Source: JBBPYR01 sp038199755 | GTDB lineage: Bacteria; Chloroflexota; Ktedonobacteria; Ktedonobacterales; Ktedonobacteraceae | Assembly (NCBI GenBank): GCA_038199755.1 | Contig: JBBPYR010000007.1 | Coordinates: forward strand, 1-20,416 | Direction: 5' to 3' | DNA length: 20,416 nt | Shown: positions 1 to 6,789 of the stretch, one piece after another | Numbering within the stretch: position 1 is the stretch's first letter | How the letters are laid out: every line of letters begins with the position of its first letter | Position numbers and translations under genes: made by a program | Notes under the pieces: model-generated | What the model saw: the letters and a program-made list of their open reading frames with translations, nothing else | Databases searched by the model: none | Told to the model about the DNA's origin: nothing

Positions 1-43
1 CGGGCCTTGTGCTGTACTCTGAACGCTGTACCCAAAGAAAGAT

Positions 44-454
44 TTAACGTTTTGTGTACTGTGGAGCCTTACGGGCACGTTTCAAGCCTGGCTTTTTACG
101 TTCCTTCATACGAGGGTCACGTGTGAGATAGCCCGCTTTACGCATTGCAAGCTTGTTTTCGGGATTCATGCGTACCAAGGCACGCGCAATCGCGTGGCGA
201 ATGGCACCCGCCTGTCCGCTTACGCCACCGCCGACGACGCGCACCGTGATGGTGTAGGCACTGGCCAGATCGAGTAGGCGTAGTGGCGAAGCGATGGTCG
301 ACATATGAGATGCAAGTTGCCCAAAATAGATCTGGGCCGTTCTGCCATTGACGGTCATGCTGCCGTCACCGTTGGGGAAGAGGCGCACACGCGCTACCGC
401 AGTCTTGCGCCGCCCCATACCGTAGTAATATTCACCTTTGATCATTTCTGCCAA
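44..454 (-). CDS. rpsI: 30S ribosomal protein S9
   Basis: S9 sits in the head of the small subunit and its C-terminal tail reaches the P-site tRNA. The 136-residue product carries the family signature YYYGMGRRKTAVARVRLFPNG near the N-terminus and ends in the typical basic tail KRARKAPQYTKR, whose last Arg is the tRNA-contacting residue in known S9 proteins. I place the start at a TTG (454) because a GAGGAG ribosome-binding site lies 8 bases upstream; an in-frame ATG three codons later (445) is the alternative. It is the last gene of the transcript seen here, 134 bases after rplM, with an inverted repeat in that gap. Length is normal for the family and identification is firm. Confidence 0.97.
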   Translation of the reverse strand: MAEMIKGEYYYGMGRRKTAVARVRLFPNGDGSMTVNGRTAQIYFGQLASHMSTIASPLRLLDLASAYTITVRVVGGGVSGQAGAIRHAIARALVRMNPENKLAMRKAGYLTRDPRMKERKKPGLKRARKAPQYTKR

Positions 455-490
455 AGTATGTTCTCCTCTTCATAGATAGGCGCAATGATT

Positions 491-556
491 GGGCAGGCAC
501 CCGTGAAGGGATACCCCTACAATGATAACGGTTAGATGACACATCGTGCCCTGCCC
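491..556 (-). promoter_or_regulatory. inverted repeat in rplM-rpsI gap (possible rpsI leader)
   Basis: The 134-base gap between rplM and rpsI holds a long inverted repeat: GGGCAGGCAC at 491-500 pairs with GTGCCCTGCCC at 546-556, ten pairs with one bulged base. The loop contains a second small stem (AGGG/CCCT at 508-519). There is no run of T directly after the stem on the transcribed strand, so it does not look like a simple intrinsic terminator. It lies upstream of the rpsI ribosome-binding site. A role as a leader or mRNA-processing site is inference. Confidence 0.45.
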
Positions 557-588
557 CTATCATCATGACCAGCATGCGCGCTATATTG

Positions 589-1059
589 CTACTTTGCTTC
601 GGTATATTCTTTCAAAAGCGACTCTGGGCCAGTCCAGAGGGTAGGTTGCTGCGCCTGGTGTGGATGCTCTGGCCCGGCATATACCTTGAGATGACCCATA
701 ATATCGGTTCCCAGGCGATTATGCATGACCATACCACGTACCGCGTGAATTAATGCTCGCTCTGGAAAGCGGCCCTCAAGGGTCTTACGGAGCGAAATTG
801 TCTTCAAGCCGCCAGGATACTGGCTGTGGCGATAATACATTTTTTGATCCAGGCGTCTGCCTGTGACCGCGATTTTGTCAGCGTTGATGACTACAACAAA
901 ATCTCCGCTTTGCAAATGCGGTGTAAAGGTTGGTTTGTGCTTCCCGCGCAGGATTTGCGCGATCTGCGAAGCCAAACGACCCAAAACCTGACCCTCGGCG
1001 TCAATGACATACCATTGGGGTTTCAGGTCAGCGGCCTTTGCGCTGTATGTCTTCATCAT
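589..1059 (-). CDS. rplM: 50S ribosomal protein L13
   Basis: L13 is an early-assembly protein of the large subunit. The 156-residue protein shows the family pattern: WYVIDAEGQVLGRLASQIAQ near residue 16, LRGKHKPTFTPHLQSGDFVV, the VTGRRLDQKMYYRHSQYPGG segment, and ERALIHAVRGMVMHN followed by LKVYAGPEHPHQAQQP. The start is ATG at 1059, overlapping the truA stop in an ATGA arrangement (4 shared bases); a second Met follows directly at 1056 and either could be used. The overlap suggests translational coupling to truA. Length is slightly above the usual 142 to 150 residues through a short C-terminal extension. Confidence 0.97.
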   Translation of the reverse strand: MMKTYSAKAADLKPQWYVIDAEGQVLGRLASQIAQILRGKHKPTFTPHLQSGDFVVVINADKIAVTGRRLDQKMYYRHSQYPGGLKTISLRKTLEGRFPERALIHAVRGMVMHNRLGTDIMGHLKVYAGPEHPHQAQQPTLWTGPESLLKEYTEAK

Positions 1060-1850
1060 TTTCTCATTACTCCAAATTGCTCAGGATACTCAACCCGTAC
1101 CAAACACAGCCCATGCGGTGGGACCGCCGCACCTATGTGCGTCTTATCCGCACGTTGCACGATGGTTTGAAACTCGGCTACACTGATGCGCTTTTGCCCT
1201 ACCAGTAACAGCGTTCCGACCATCCTACGCACCATTCCTGTCAGGAAGGCATCGGCAGTAAAATCACAATAAACAAGTGCAGGTTCATCTTCCTGGCGTA
1301 TACAACGTGCCTCTAGCAACGTACGAATACAGTGATGTGGCCCTGGTTTCCTCGGGTTGGTCTGATTGGGACTGCGCCCAAAGGCTCCAAAGTCCTTGCG
1401 CCCTAGCAAAAGCTGACACGCGGCCTGCATCAATTCATCATCTAACTCTTGCGAACGATAATAGCTATATCTGGCCCGCAAAGAGCTAGGAGCGCGGTCG
1501 TTCCAGATCGTATAACGATAAGAGCGGTTCACGGCACTGAAACGGGCGTGGAAGCGTTCTGGTGCTTCCTGTGCCCAGCGTACCGCGATAGTATTGGGTA
1601 GTGCGGCATTTAAGGCGCGCTGCCAAACCTGAGGTGTGTGCTGTTCTTGGGTGGTGAAATGTATCACCTGACCCGCGGCATGCACACCTGCATCAGTACG
1701 TCCGGCCCCATGGATAACCACCTTCTCACCAGAGATTTGGGCAACAGCGGCCTCTAGCTCACCCTGGATCGTCTGTCCCTGGTCTTCTCGTTGCCGCTGA
1801 AACCCAAGATAGTCGGTGCCATCATACTCAATACCACACGCAATTTTCAT
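1056..1850 (-). CDS. truA: tRNA pseudouridine(38-40) synthase TruA
   Basis: TruA converts uridines 38, 39 and 40 of the tRNA anticodon arm to pseudouridine in the cytoplasm. The 264-residue protein begins with the family motif YDGTDYLGFQRQ and carries the catalytic motif GRTDAGVHAAGQ with the nucleophile Asp at residue 53. Further conserved blocks are FHARFSAVNRSYRYTIWN near residues 100-118, DFGAFGRSP, and FLTGMVRRMVGTLLLVGQ near the C-terminus. It starts at ATG 1850, 10 bases after rplQ, and overlaps rplM by 4 bases. Its position between rplQ and rplM is common in Gram-positive-type alpha operons. Confidence 0.97.
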   Translation of the reverse strand: MKIACGIEYDGTDYLGFQRQREDQGQTIQGELEAAVAQISGEKVVIHGAGRTDAGVHAAGQVIHFTTQEQHTPQVWQRALNAALPNTIAVRWAQEAPERFHARFSAVNRSYRYTIWNDRAPSSLRARYSYYRSQELDDELMQAACQLLLGRKDFGAFGRSPNQTNPRKPGPHHCIRTLLEARCIRQEDEPALVYCDFTADAFLTGMVRRMVGTLLLVGQKRISVAEFQTIVQRADKTHIGAAVPPHGLCLVRVEYPEQFGVMRK

Positions 1851-1860
1851 ACGGCTCTAT

Positions 1861-2487
1861 TTATACGAGGGCGATTTGTGCCATGTCGGCGGCATCGCCT
1901 TTACGTTTGCCAAGTTTGGTGATACGAGTGTAGCCACCAGGACGCTGGGCGTAACGGGGAGCCAACTCATCAAACATCTTCTTGACAACCAGTTCGTCAG
2001 GCAGCTCGCTCAGAATCTGGCGACGTGCGTGCAGTTCGATGACCATTGCCTCGTATGCCGCCTTGAGTGCGCGTTCAGCCTCAGCCTCGTTCGCGATAAT
2101 GCGTAGCAATTCTTCGCGGCGCGCCTTGAGCTTATCTTCATAGAAGCGACGGCCCTTGTCAGTTAAGGGAGCCTTCAATTGGGTCGCACGCTCTTCGTTT
2201 GTGCTGACTTTGTCTTTGAGAGAGAAGCGGCCATGACGTGCAAAGTTCATGAGCTGTGTTGCCTTCTCATCATCAGAGACCACTGTTGAAAGGTGTTTTT
2301 GCGCGGCCAGGCGTCCCTTGACCGCTTTATCAATTAACTTTTCCACTTCGCTGCGAATAGCACGTGCCCGTGCTTCCGTTGTTTGTATCCGATCATAACG
2401 AATGAGACCAGCCATCAAATTGCGACGCGCAGAACGGCGTCGCGGCTCAGGCATGCTCAGACGATTACCGGCCACTCGGTGCCTCAC
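1861..2487 (-). CDS. rplQ: 50S ribosomal protein L17 with internal insertion
   Basis: L17 binds the large subunit near the exit-tunnel side. The N-terminus (RHRVAGNRLS, then RRNLMAGLIRYDRIQTTEARA) and the C-terminus (VVKKMFDELAPRYAQRPGGY, ITKLGKRKGDAA) match the family. I place the start at GTG 2487: it gives the family N-terminus, follows the rpoA stop by one base, and has GGAGGA, inside the rpoA 3' end, about 8 bases upstream; a longer upstream reading frame would overlap rpoA and lacks family similarity. The product is 208 residues, whereas most L17 proteins are about 115-130. The extra length is a charged, helix-prone block at roughly residues 60-152, between the two conserved halves. No stop or frameshift is seen, so it looks intact. 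Confidence 0.95.
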   Translation of the reverse strand: MRHRVAGNRLSMPEPRRRSARRNLMAGLIRYDRIQTTEARARAIRSEVEKLIDKAVKGRLAAQKHLSTVVSDDEKATQLMNFARHGRFSLKDKVSTNEERATQLKAPLTDKGRRFYEDKLKARREELLRIIANEAEAERALKAAYEAMVIELHARRQILSELPDELVVKKMFDELAPRYAQRPGGYTRITKLGKRKGDAADMAQIALV

Positions 2488-2488
2488 C

Positions 2489-3469
2489 TTATTCCTCCAT
2501 TTCGTGATCGCCGTCCGCGTCGGCTCCGACGGTGCTGGTACGAGGGTTGGGCAAGAAGTTACGCGCCAGCAGGCGTTCTCGCAACTCTTGCAAACTCTTC
2601 TCACCAAAGTTACGCACGCCTAACAAGTCTTCCTCGTTCATCGAGAGGACCTGACCAACCTTCGTGATATTACTGCGTTTGAGGCAGTTGTAGGCACGAA
2701 CTGAGAGATCAAGCTCTTCAATAGGCGTATCATAAATCTTTTGCGGAATGGGCAGGCTACTTAGGGGAGCCTTCTCCGGCTCTGAGATCTGGGCACGGTA
2801 ATTCGCGAGTAGCGTGAAATGCCGTACCAGGATATCAGCACTCTGTCGAAGAGCCTCATCTGGCGTAATCGTTCCATCCGTCGTTATATCAAGAATAATT
2901 TTGTCAAAGTTCGTCATCTGCCCTACACGCGTATGCTCTACGGTGTAGTTCACTTTTTGAACAGGCGTGTAGATAGCGTCAACGGGGATAACCCCAATGG
3001 GCTGATCTTCTTTTGAGTCGGCAGGTACATAGCCTCGACCTCTCTCAACCACCAGTTCCATTTCCAGGCGTGCATTCTCGTTGTCCAGCGTCGCAATATG
3101 AAGGTCGGGATTGACGATCTCCACAGTGCTTGGAGCTACGATATCCTGGGCAAACACTTCTCGCTCGCCAGTGACTTCCAGGCGCATAGAGACGGCGTGA
3201 TCGGAGAAGGAGCGCAAGCGCAACTTCTTTACGTTCAACACGATGTCAGTGACATCCTCCATCACATGTGCTACGTCCTGAAACTCGTGCTGTACCCCTT
3301 CAATGCGTACCGAGGTAACAGCGGCTCCTTCGAGCGATGAGAGCAAAACGCGTCGTAGCGCGTTGCCCAGAGTCATGCCATACCCGGCCTCTAACGGCTC
3401 AATATCATAACTCGCATAGTTGCCTTGTGTTTTTGTATTTTTAATGCGAGGCAGAGCAATATCTTGCAA
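2489..3469 (-). CDS. rpoA: DNA-directed RNA polymerase subunit alpha
   Basis: Alpha dimerises to nucleate RNA polymerase assembly and contacts promoter UP elements and activators through its C-terminal domain. The 326-residue protein has the N-terminal dimerisation domain (YGMTLGNALRRVLLSSLEGA at residues 30-49; IEGVQHEFQDVAHVMEDVTD) and the helix-hairpin-helix C-terminal domain at about 250-305 (EELDLSVRAYNCLKRSNI, GVRNFGEKSLQEL), joined by a linker rich in Pro and Ser. The only start consistent with the family is TTG at 3469: an in-frame stop lies at 3497-3499 and no ATG lies between. AGGCAGG about 8 bases upstream may serve as a weak ribosome-binding site. It ends one base before rplQ, so the two are likely coupled. 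Confidence 0.97.
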   Translation of the reverse strand: MQDIALPRIKNTKTQGNYASYDIEPLEAGYGMTLGNALRRVLLSSLEGAAVTSVRIEGVQHEFQDVAHVMEDVTDIVLNVKKLRLRSFSDHAVSMRLEVTGEREVFAQDIVAPSTVEIVNPDLHIATLDNENARLEMELVVERGRGYVPADSKEDQPIGVIPVDAIYTPVQKVNYTVEHTRVGQMTNFDKIILDITTDGTITPDEALRQSADILVRHFTLLANYRAQISEPEKAPLSSLPIPQKIYDTPIEELDLSVRAYNCLKRSNITKVGQVLSMNEEDLLGVRNFGEKSLQELRERLLARNFLPNPRTSTVGADADGDHEMEE

Positions 3470-3591
3470 GGTCCCAACCTGCCTTTCTTTGCCCTTCTAA
3501 AATGAAAGCTTTTACGTATTCTTTCAACTGCTTTTCATGCTGATGCATTGCCATGCATGGAGCATGGTGCAAGCAACCCGTACTGTAAGAG
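3470..3591 (-). other. rpsD-rpoA intergenic region
   Basis: This 122-base gap holds no convincing gene or promoter. On the transcribed strand, ATGAAAAGC and GCTTTCAT could form an imperfect stem about 30 bases upstream of the rpoA start, and there is a CCATGCATGG palindrome nearer rpsD. S4 controls the alpha operon through an mRNA structure in E. coli, but nothing here resembles that pseudoknot clearly enough to claim it. Confidence 0.3.
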
Positions 3592-4218
3592 CTAACGCTG
3601 ATACAGTTCAACCACCATCTGCTCATCGAAGGGCAACTCAAGTTCCGATCGTGAGGGTATGGTAATAACGCGCCCACTGAGAGCGTTTATATCAAGGCTA
3701 AGCCAGGAAGGAACCCCTTTTTGCGCTAAGAGCAGGATACGGGTCTTGAAGTACTCTAACCCTCTGCTGCGCTCGCGTACAGTGATTACATCGTTGGGCT
3801 TGGCAATGAAGGAAGGAATATCCGTCTTGCGGCCATTCACGGAAAAGTGACCATGATTGACGAGCTGACGAGCCTGGGCACGAGAATCGGCAAAGCCCAG
3901 GCGATAGACGAGATTATCGAGACGCATTTCCAAGATCTGCATCAGGTTCTCACTGGTCTTGCCTGGACGACGAGCGGCCATACCAAATTCCTTGCGGAAC
4001 TGGCGCTCTAAGACGCCATAGGTGCGACGGACACGCTGCTTTTCACGCAATTGTTTTGCATAGCCGGATTCTTTACGAGCACGAGCGGTGCCGTGCTGTC
4101 CCGGCTTGCTGCTGCGGCGTTCGAGGGTGCATTTTGTCATGCACTTGTCGCCTTTAAGAAAGAGTTTTACCCCCTCACGTCTGCACAAGCGGCAGACGGG
4201 GCCGGTATAACGCGCCAT
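3592..4218 (-). CDS. rpsD: 30S ribosomal protein S4 (cysteine-containing form)
   Basis: S4 initiates assembly of the small-subunit body and lines the mRNA entry site with S3 and S5. The 208-residue protein starts MARYTGPVCRLCRREG and contains Cys at 9, 12, 26 and 30, the four-Cys arrangement that binds zinc in the Thermus-type S4, with the last Cys one position nearer. The S4 RNA-binding domain follows (LEMRLDNLVYRLGFADSRAQ, ARQLVNHGHFSVNGRKTDIP). The start is ATG 4218, 32 bases after rpsK. In E. coli S4 also represses the alpha operon translationally; whether it does so here cannot be told. Confidence 0.97.
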   Translation of the reverse strand: MARYTGPVCRLCRREGVKLFLKGDKCMTKCTLERRSSKPGQHGTARARKESGYAKQLREKQRVRRTYGVLERQFRKEFGMAARRPGKTSENLMQILEMRLDNLVYRLGFADSRAQARQLVNHGHFSVNGRKTDIPSFIAKPNDVITVRERSRGLEYFKTRILLLAQKGVPSWLSLDINALSGRVITIPSRSELELPFDEQMVVELYQR

Positions 4219-4250
4219 ATAGTTCTATTCTCCTCACACGCACAGTGCGG

Positions 4251-4652
4251 TTATACGCGGCGCCGTTTGGGCGGCCTACAGCCATTGTGCGGAATAGGTG
4301 TAACATCAACAATAGAGGTGACCGAGAGGCCGGATGCTTGCAGTGCGCGAATAGCAGCTTCACGGCCAGAGCCGGGACCCTTGACAAAGACCTCTACCTG
4401 GCGTAGTCCATGATCCATAGCTTTGCGGGCAGCGGTTTCAGCCGTTACCTGTGCCGCATAGGGAGTGCTCTTACGCGAGCCTTTGAAGCCCTGGCCACCT
4501 GCACTGCCCCAGGAAATTACATTTCCATTGGGATCAGTGAGGGTCACAATAGTATTATTAAAAGTAGCTTGAATGTGTGCGTGGCCACGGGGAATCGACT
4601 TGCGTTCACGTCGTCTGACTTTGCCCGCGCCTGGTTTCTTTTTATCTGCCAT
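4251..4652 (-). CDS. rpsK: 30S ribosomal protein S11
   Basis: S11 is part of the small-subunit platform near the mRNA exit and the E site. The 133-residue product carries the family blocks HAHIQATFNNTIVTLTDPNG, SAGGQGFKGSRKSTPYAAQ, VEVFVKGPGSGREAAIRALQ and the C-terminal DVTPIPHNGCRPPKRRRV. The N-terminus is a short basic segment (KKKPGAGKVRRRERKSIPRG). It starts at ATG 4652, 23 bases after the rpsM stop, and has normal length. It lies in the canonical S13-S11-S4-alpha order. Confidence 0.97.
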   Translation of the reverse strand: MADKKKPGAGKVRRRERKSIPRGHAHIQATFNNTIVTLTDPNGNVISWGSAGGQGFKGSRKSTPYAAQVTAETAARKAMDHGLRQVEVFVKGPGSGREAAIRALQASGLSVTSIVDVTPIPHNGCRPPKRRRV

Positions 4653-4675
4653 GCTTTTCCATTCCTTCCCCGGTG

Positions 4676-5059
4676 TTACTTCTTAGCAGCGGCCTTCTTC
4701 TTACCTGCGACCGTGCGTTTTGGCCCACGGCGTGTACGCGCGTTGGTGCGCGTGCGTTGGCCGCGAACTGGAAGATTGCGGCGATGGCGCATGCCACGAT
4801 AACAGCCAATTTCGATGAGTCGTTTGATGTTCAGGTCTACTTCGCGGCGCAGATCACCCTCGACCTTATGTTCACGGTCGATAAATTCACGTAGGCGGTT
4901 AACCTCTTCTTCAGTCAGGTTCTTCACCCGTGTATCGGGATTGATGCGTGTCCGCTCCAGGATTTTGCGGCTTGTAGTAAGCCCAATTCCATAGATGTAG
5001 CACAGCGAAATTTCCACACGTTTCTCACGTGGAATGTCAACGCCGGCGATTCTAGCCAT
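4676..5059 (-). CDS. rpsM: 30S ribosomal protein S13
   Basis: S13 sits at the top of the small-subunit head, bridges to the large subunit and touches the P-site tRNA with its basic tail. The 127-residue product begins MARIAGVDIPREKRVEISL, has the helix-turn-helix region YGIGLTTSRKILE, and the signature IGCYRGMRHRRNLPVRGQRT followed by RTNARTRRGPKRTVAGKKK. The start ATG at 5059 has GGAGGGAAAC just upstream. A hairpin lies between rpmJ and this start. Length is normal for the family. Confidence 0.97.
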   Translation of the reverse strand: MARIAGVDIPREKRVEISLCYIYGIGLTTSRKILERTRINPDTRVKNLTEEEVNRLREFIDREHKVEGDLRREVDLNIKRLIEIGCYRGMRHRRNLPVRGQRTRTNARTRRGPKRTVAGKKKAAAKK

Positions 5060-5078
5060 GTTTCCCTCCAGTTCCGGT

Positions 5079-5109
5079 GCTGACGGGGCAGCCTCTCTAT
5101 CCCCTCAGC
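5079..5109 (-). promoter_or_regulatory. inverted repeat upstream of rpsM
   Basis: In the 63-base rpmJ-rpsM gap, GCTGACGGGG (5079-5088) pairs with CCCCTCAGC (5101-5109), nine pairs with a single bulged base and a 12-base loop. It ends about ten bases before the rpsM ribosome-binding site. No T-run follows, so termination is unlikely. Its function is unknown; it could be a processing or regulatory hairpin. Confidence 0.4.
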
Positions 5110-5122
5110 CCAGAACGTCTTA

Positions 5123-5239
5123 TTAGCCTTGTTTTTGTTTATGCTTGGGATCTTTGCTACAGATAACCATGACCACACGATTGCGGCGAATTATCCTGCA
5201 ATTTTCACAACGCGGTTTTACTGAGGCGCGCACTTTCAT
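5123..5239 (-). CDS. rpmJ: 50S ribosomal protein L36 (cysteine-containing form)
   Basis: L36 is the smallest large-subunit protein and stabilises rRNA in domain V/VI contacts. This 38-residue gene begins MKVRASVKPRCENCRIIRRN and ends ICSKDPKHKQKQG. Cys11, Cys14, Cys27 and His33 form the standard zinc-binding set. The start ATG at 5239 is preceded by GAGGAGGGCAAGTC, a strong ribosome-binding site. It lies between infA and rpsM as in most bacteria with this operon. Its identity is certain from the motif pattern despite the small size. Confidence 0.97.
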   Translation of the reverse strand: MKVRASVKPRCENCRIIRRNRVVMVICSKDPKHKQKQG

Positions 5240-5273
5240 GACTTGCCCTCCTCAAAGAGTTATAGATAGAAGG

Positions 5274-5309
5274 GTGAGAGCACAAGAAACACTCAGTTCT
5301 TGTTCTCAC
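5274..5309 (-). promoter_or_regulatory. hairpin in infA-rpmJ gap
   Basis: The 186-base gap between infA and rpmJ contains an inverted repeat: 5274-5288 (GTGAGA, a two-base bulge, then ACAAGAA) pairs with 5297-5309 (TTCTTGTTCTCAC), 13 pairs around an 8-base loop. It stands about 35 bases upstream of the rpmJ start. Further up, three short complementary blocks near 5370-5397 (CCTGG, CCAGG and CCTGG on the transcribed strand) could form either of two alternative stems. I found no good promoter. A leader or attenuator role is speculative. Confidence 0.4.
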
Positions 5310-5425
5310 TCTTCTCAATGATTACGAACGATAACGGTATACAACACAAAACACATCGGAGCCAGGCGCGAAGTAGCACCTGGCGAGAATACCAGGGAGA
5401 AAAAAGAAGAACGTCTGTCACCACC

Positions 5426-5647
5426 TCACGATTTCACACGCCAAGTGATGCGTCCTCGCGTCAGATCGTAAGGGGAGAGTACGACTTTCACCTTATCACC
5501 CGGCACGATACGCACAAAATTCATGCGGATACGTCCTGAGAGGACAGCCAAAACCTCATGTTTTTCGTCGATTTCGACTTTGAACATAGCATTGGGGAGA
5601 GCTTCTAATACTTTGCCCTCAACCTCGATTTCATCTTTTTTTGCCAT
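5426..5647 (-). CDS. infA: translation initiation factor IF-1
   Basis: IF-1 binds the A site of the small subunit during initiation and helps IF-2 and IF-3. The 73-residue product from ATG 5647 begins MAKKDEIEVEGKVLEALPNA and continues with the OB-fold blocks FKVEIDEKHEVLAVLSGRIR and VRIVPGDKVKVVLSPYDLT, ending RGRITWRVKS. I chose this ATG because it gives the exact family N-terminus and has GGGAAAGGA just upstream; the frame stays open 37 codons further but that part has no family similarity. It follows map after a 290-base gap with a terminator-like hairpin, so it may have its own promoter. Confidence 0.96.
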   Translation of the reverse strand: MAKKDEIEVEGKVLEALPNAMFKVEIDEKHEVLAVLSGRIRMNFVRIVPGDKVKVVLSPYDLTRGRITWRVKS

Positions 5648-5937
5648 AGCATCCTTTCCCTGATGTGGGAGTAACATATCTTGGGTATGCCATACAATGC
5701 ATACAGCATGTCGCATGCCCAGAGCCCAGATAACGCGTTTGCAAGGATATACCCACATGTGGCAGCCAACACATGCGGTATGATGATTGCGTCTTTAATA
5801 GTTTTTTATCTATGAAGGATGGCCGAGGAGTGTTTCGGCACACCTGATAGAAGTACAAAAGGGCAGCAGATATACCTGCTGCTGCCAACTACGAATTATA
5901 GCATATCTTTTACCAGAAGTCGAGAGGGTATTTTTTG
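5648..5937 (-). other. map-infA intergenic region (290 bases)
   Basis: This is the largest gap in the window. Nearest map it holds a terminator-like hairpin (5852-5887, listed separately). The remainder is AT-richer and contains short inverted repeats, for example GTATGC and GCATAC around 5687-5706. I looked for -35 and -10 boxes on the minus strand and saw none with good matches and spacing, yet the terminator makes a promoter for infA and the downstream alpha operon plausible here. No gene is visible. Confidence 0.4.
5852..5887 (-). terminator. terminator-like hairpin after map
   Basis: GGCAGCAG at 5862-5869 pairs with CTGCTGCC at 5879-5886, an eight-pair GC-rich stem with a nine-base loop. 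Read in the direction of the genes, the stem is followed by CTTTTGTACTT, a short T-run. It lies about 50 bases after the map stop. This fits an intrinsic terminator, though the T-run is short and leaky read-through is likely. Confidence 0.55.
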
Positions 5938-6711
5938 CTATGCCTTCTCTAAACGGGTAAGGATTTCTGCTTCGCCATCGGTGATAGCAACGGTATGCTC
6001 AAAATGGGCGGCAGGTGTACCATCGGCAGCCACAACTGTCCAGCCATCATCGAGCACGCGCGTGTCTTGTTTGCCCAGAATTACCATCGGCTCAATGGCG
6101 ATCACCATGCCTGGTTTTAGCAGGCCGTTGGGATAACCACGTTCCACATAGTTCAACACCTGTGGGTCTTCGTGCATGTCGCGTCCGACCCCATGTCCCC
6201 CATATTGCCGCACGACAGAATAGCCAGCCGCCTCTACGAACTGCTGGACGGTACGTCCAATGTCATAGAGCCGTTTGCCCCCACGAGCCGCCGCAATAGC
6301 ACGGTAGAGCGCATCCTCGGTCACTTGCAACAAGCGCTGTACCTCTGGCGAAATCGCCCCGACAGCTACAGTGATCGCGGAATCTGCATGCCACCCATTA
6401 TGGCTGGCTGCAAGATCAAGCGTGATAATGTCGCCTTCTTGTAGGGTTCGCCCACCAGGAATGCCATGCACAACTTCTTCATTCACAGACGTGCAGAGCC
6501 AGCCAGGGTAACGAAGTGGGCCATGACGATAGCCTAAAGAGCTAGACTTGGCATCAAAACGCTTCAAGCAAGCCTTGGCAAGCTCTTCAATCTCGCCTGT
6601 CGTGATGCCCGGACGTACCGCGTTGCGTAACTCGGACAAAATGGTAGCCACAATTTGTCCCGTCTCGCGTATTTTCGTCCGTTCTTCTTTTGATTTTATG
6701 ATAACTGCCAT
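5938..6711 (-). CDS. map: type I methionine aminopeptidase
   Basis: This enzyme removes the initiator Met from nascent proteins, as the N-termini of ribosomal proteins next to it require. The 257-residue protein has the pita-bread fold pattern with five metal ligands visible: Asp99 (DIITLDLAA), Asp110 (GWHADSAIT), His173 (YGGHGVGRDMHED), Glu207 (VIAIEPM) and Glu238 (AHFEHTVAIT). The substrate-binding His82 lies in VNEEVVHGIPG. There is no N-terminal zinc-finger extension. The start ATG at 6711 is 78 bases after adk; a short imperfect hairpin (6724-6743) precedes it. A terminator-like hairpin follows the gene. Confidence 0.97.
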   Translation of the reverse strand: MAVIIKSKEERTKIRETGQIVATILSELRNAVRPGITTGEIEELAKACLKRFDAKSSSLGYRHGPLRYPGWLCTSVNEEVVHGIPGGRTLQEGDIITLDLAASHNGWHADSAITVAVGAISPEVQRLLQVTEDALYRAIAAARGGKRLYDIGRTVQQFVEAAGYSVVRQYGGHGVGRDMHEDPQVLNYVERGYPNGLLKPGMVIAIEPMVILGKQDTRVLDDGWTVVAADGTPAAHFEHTVAITDGEAEILTRLEKA

Positions 6712-6723
6712 GATATTTTCTCT

Positions 6724-6743
6724 AGGTACGAACGCTCGTGCCT
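6724..6743 (-). promoter_or_regulatory. small inverted repeat upstream of map
   Basis: AGGTACGA (6724-6731) and TCGTGCCT (6736-6743) form an eight-position stem with a four-base loop; on the transcribed strand one position is a C-A mismatch. It lies 13 bases before the map start, close to where the ribosome binds. The function is unknown. Confidence 0.3.
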
Positions 6744-6789
6744 CACGATATAGAATAAAATGAATGTCGTCCCTGTTGCAGCAGGCCGT

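Noticed and set aside
2488..2607. Forty-codon upstream extension of rplQ.
   Set aside because: It would lie inside rpoA and is unlike L17; the GTG at 2487 gives the family N-terminus and has GGAGGA.
5648..5758. Thirty-seven-codon upstream extension of infA.
   Set aside because: The ATG at 5647 gives the exact IF-1 N-terminus with a ribosome-binding site.
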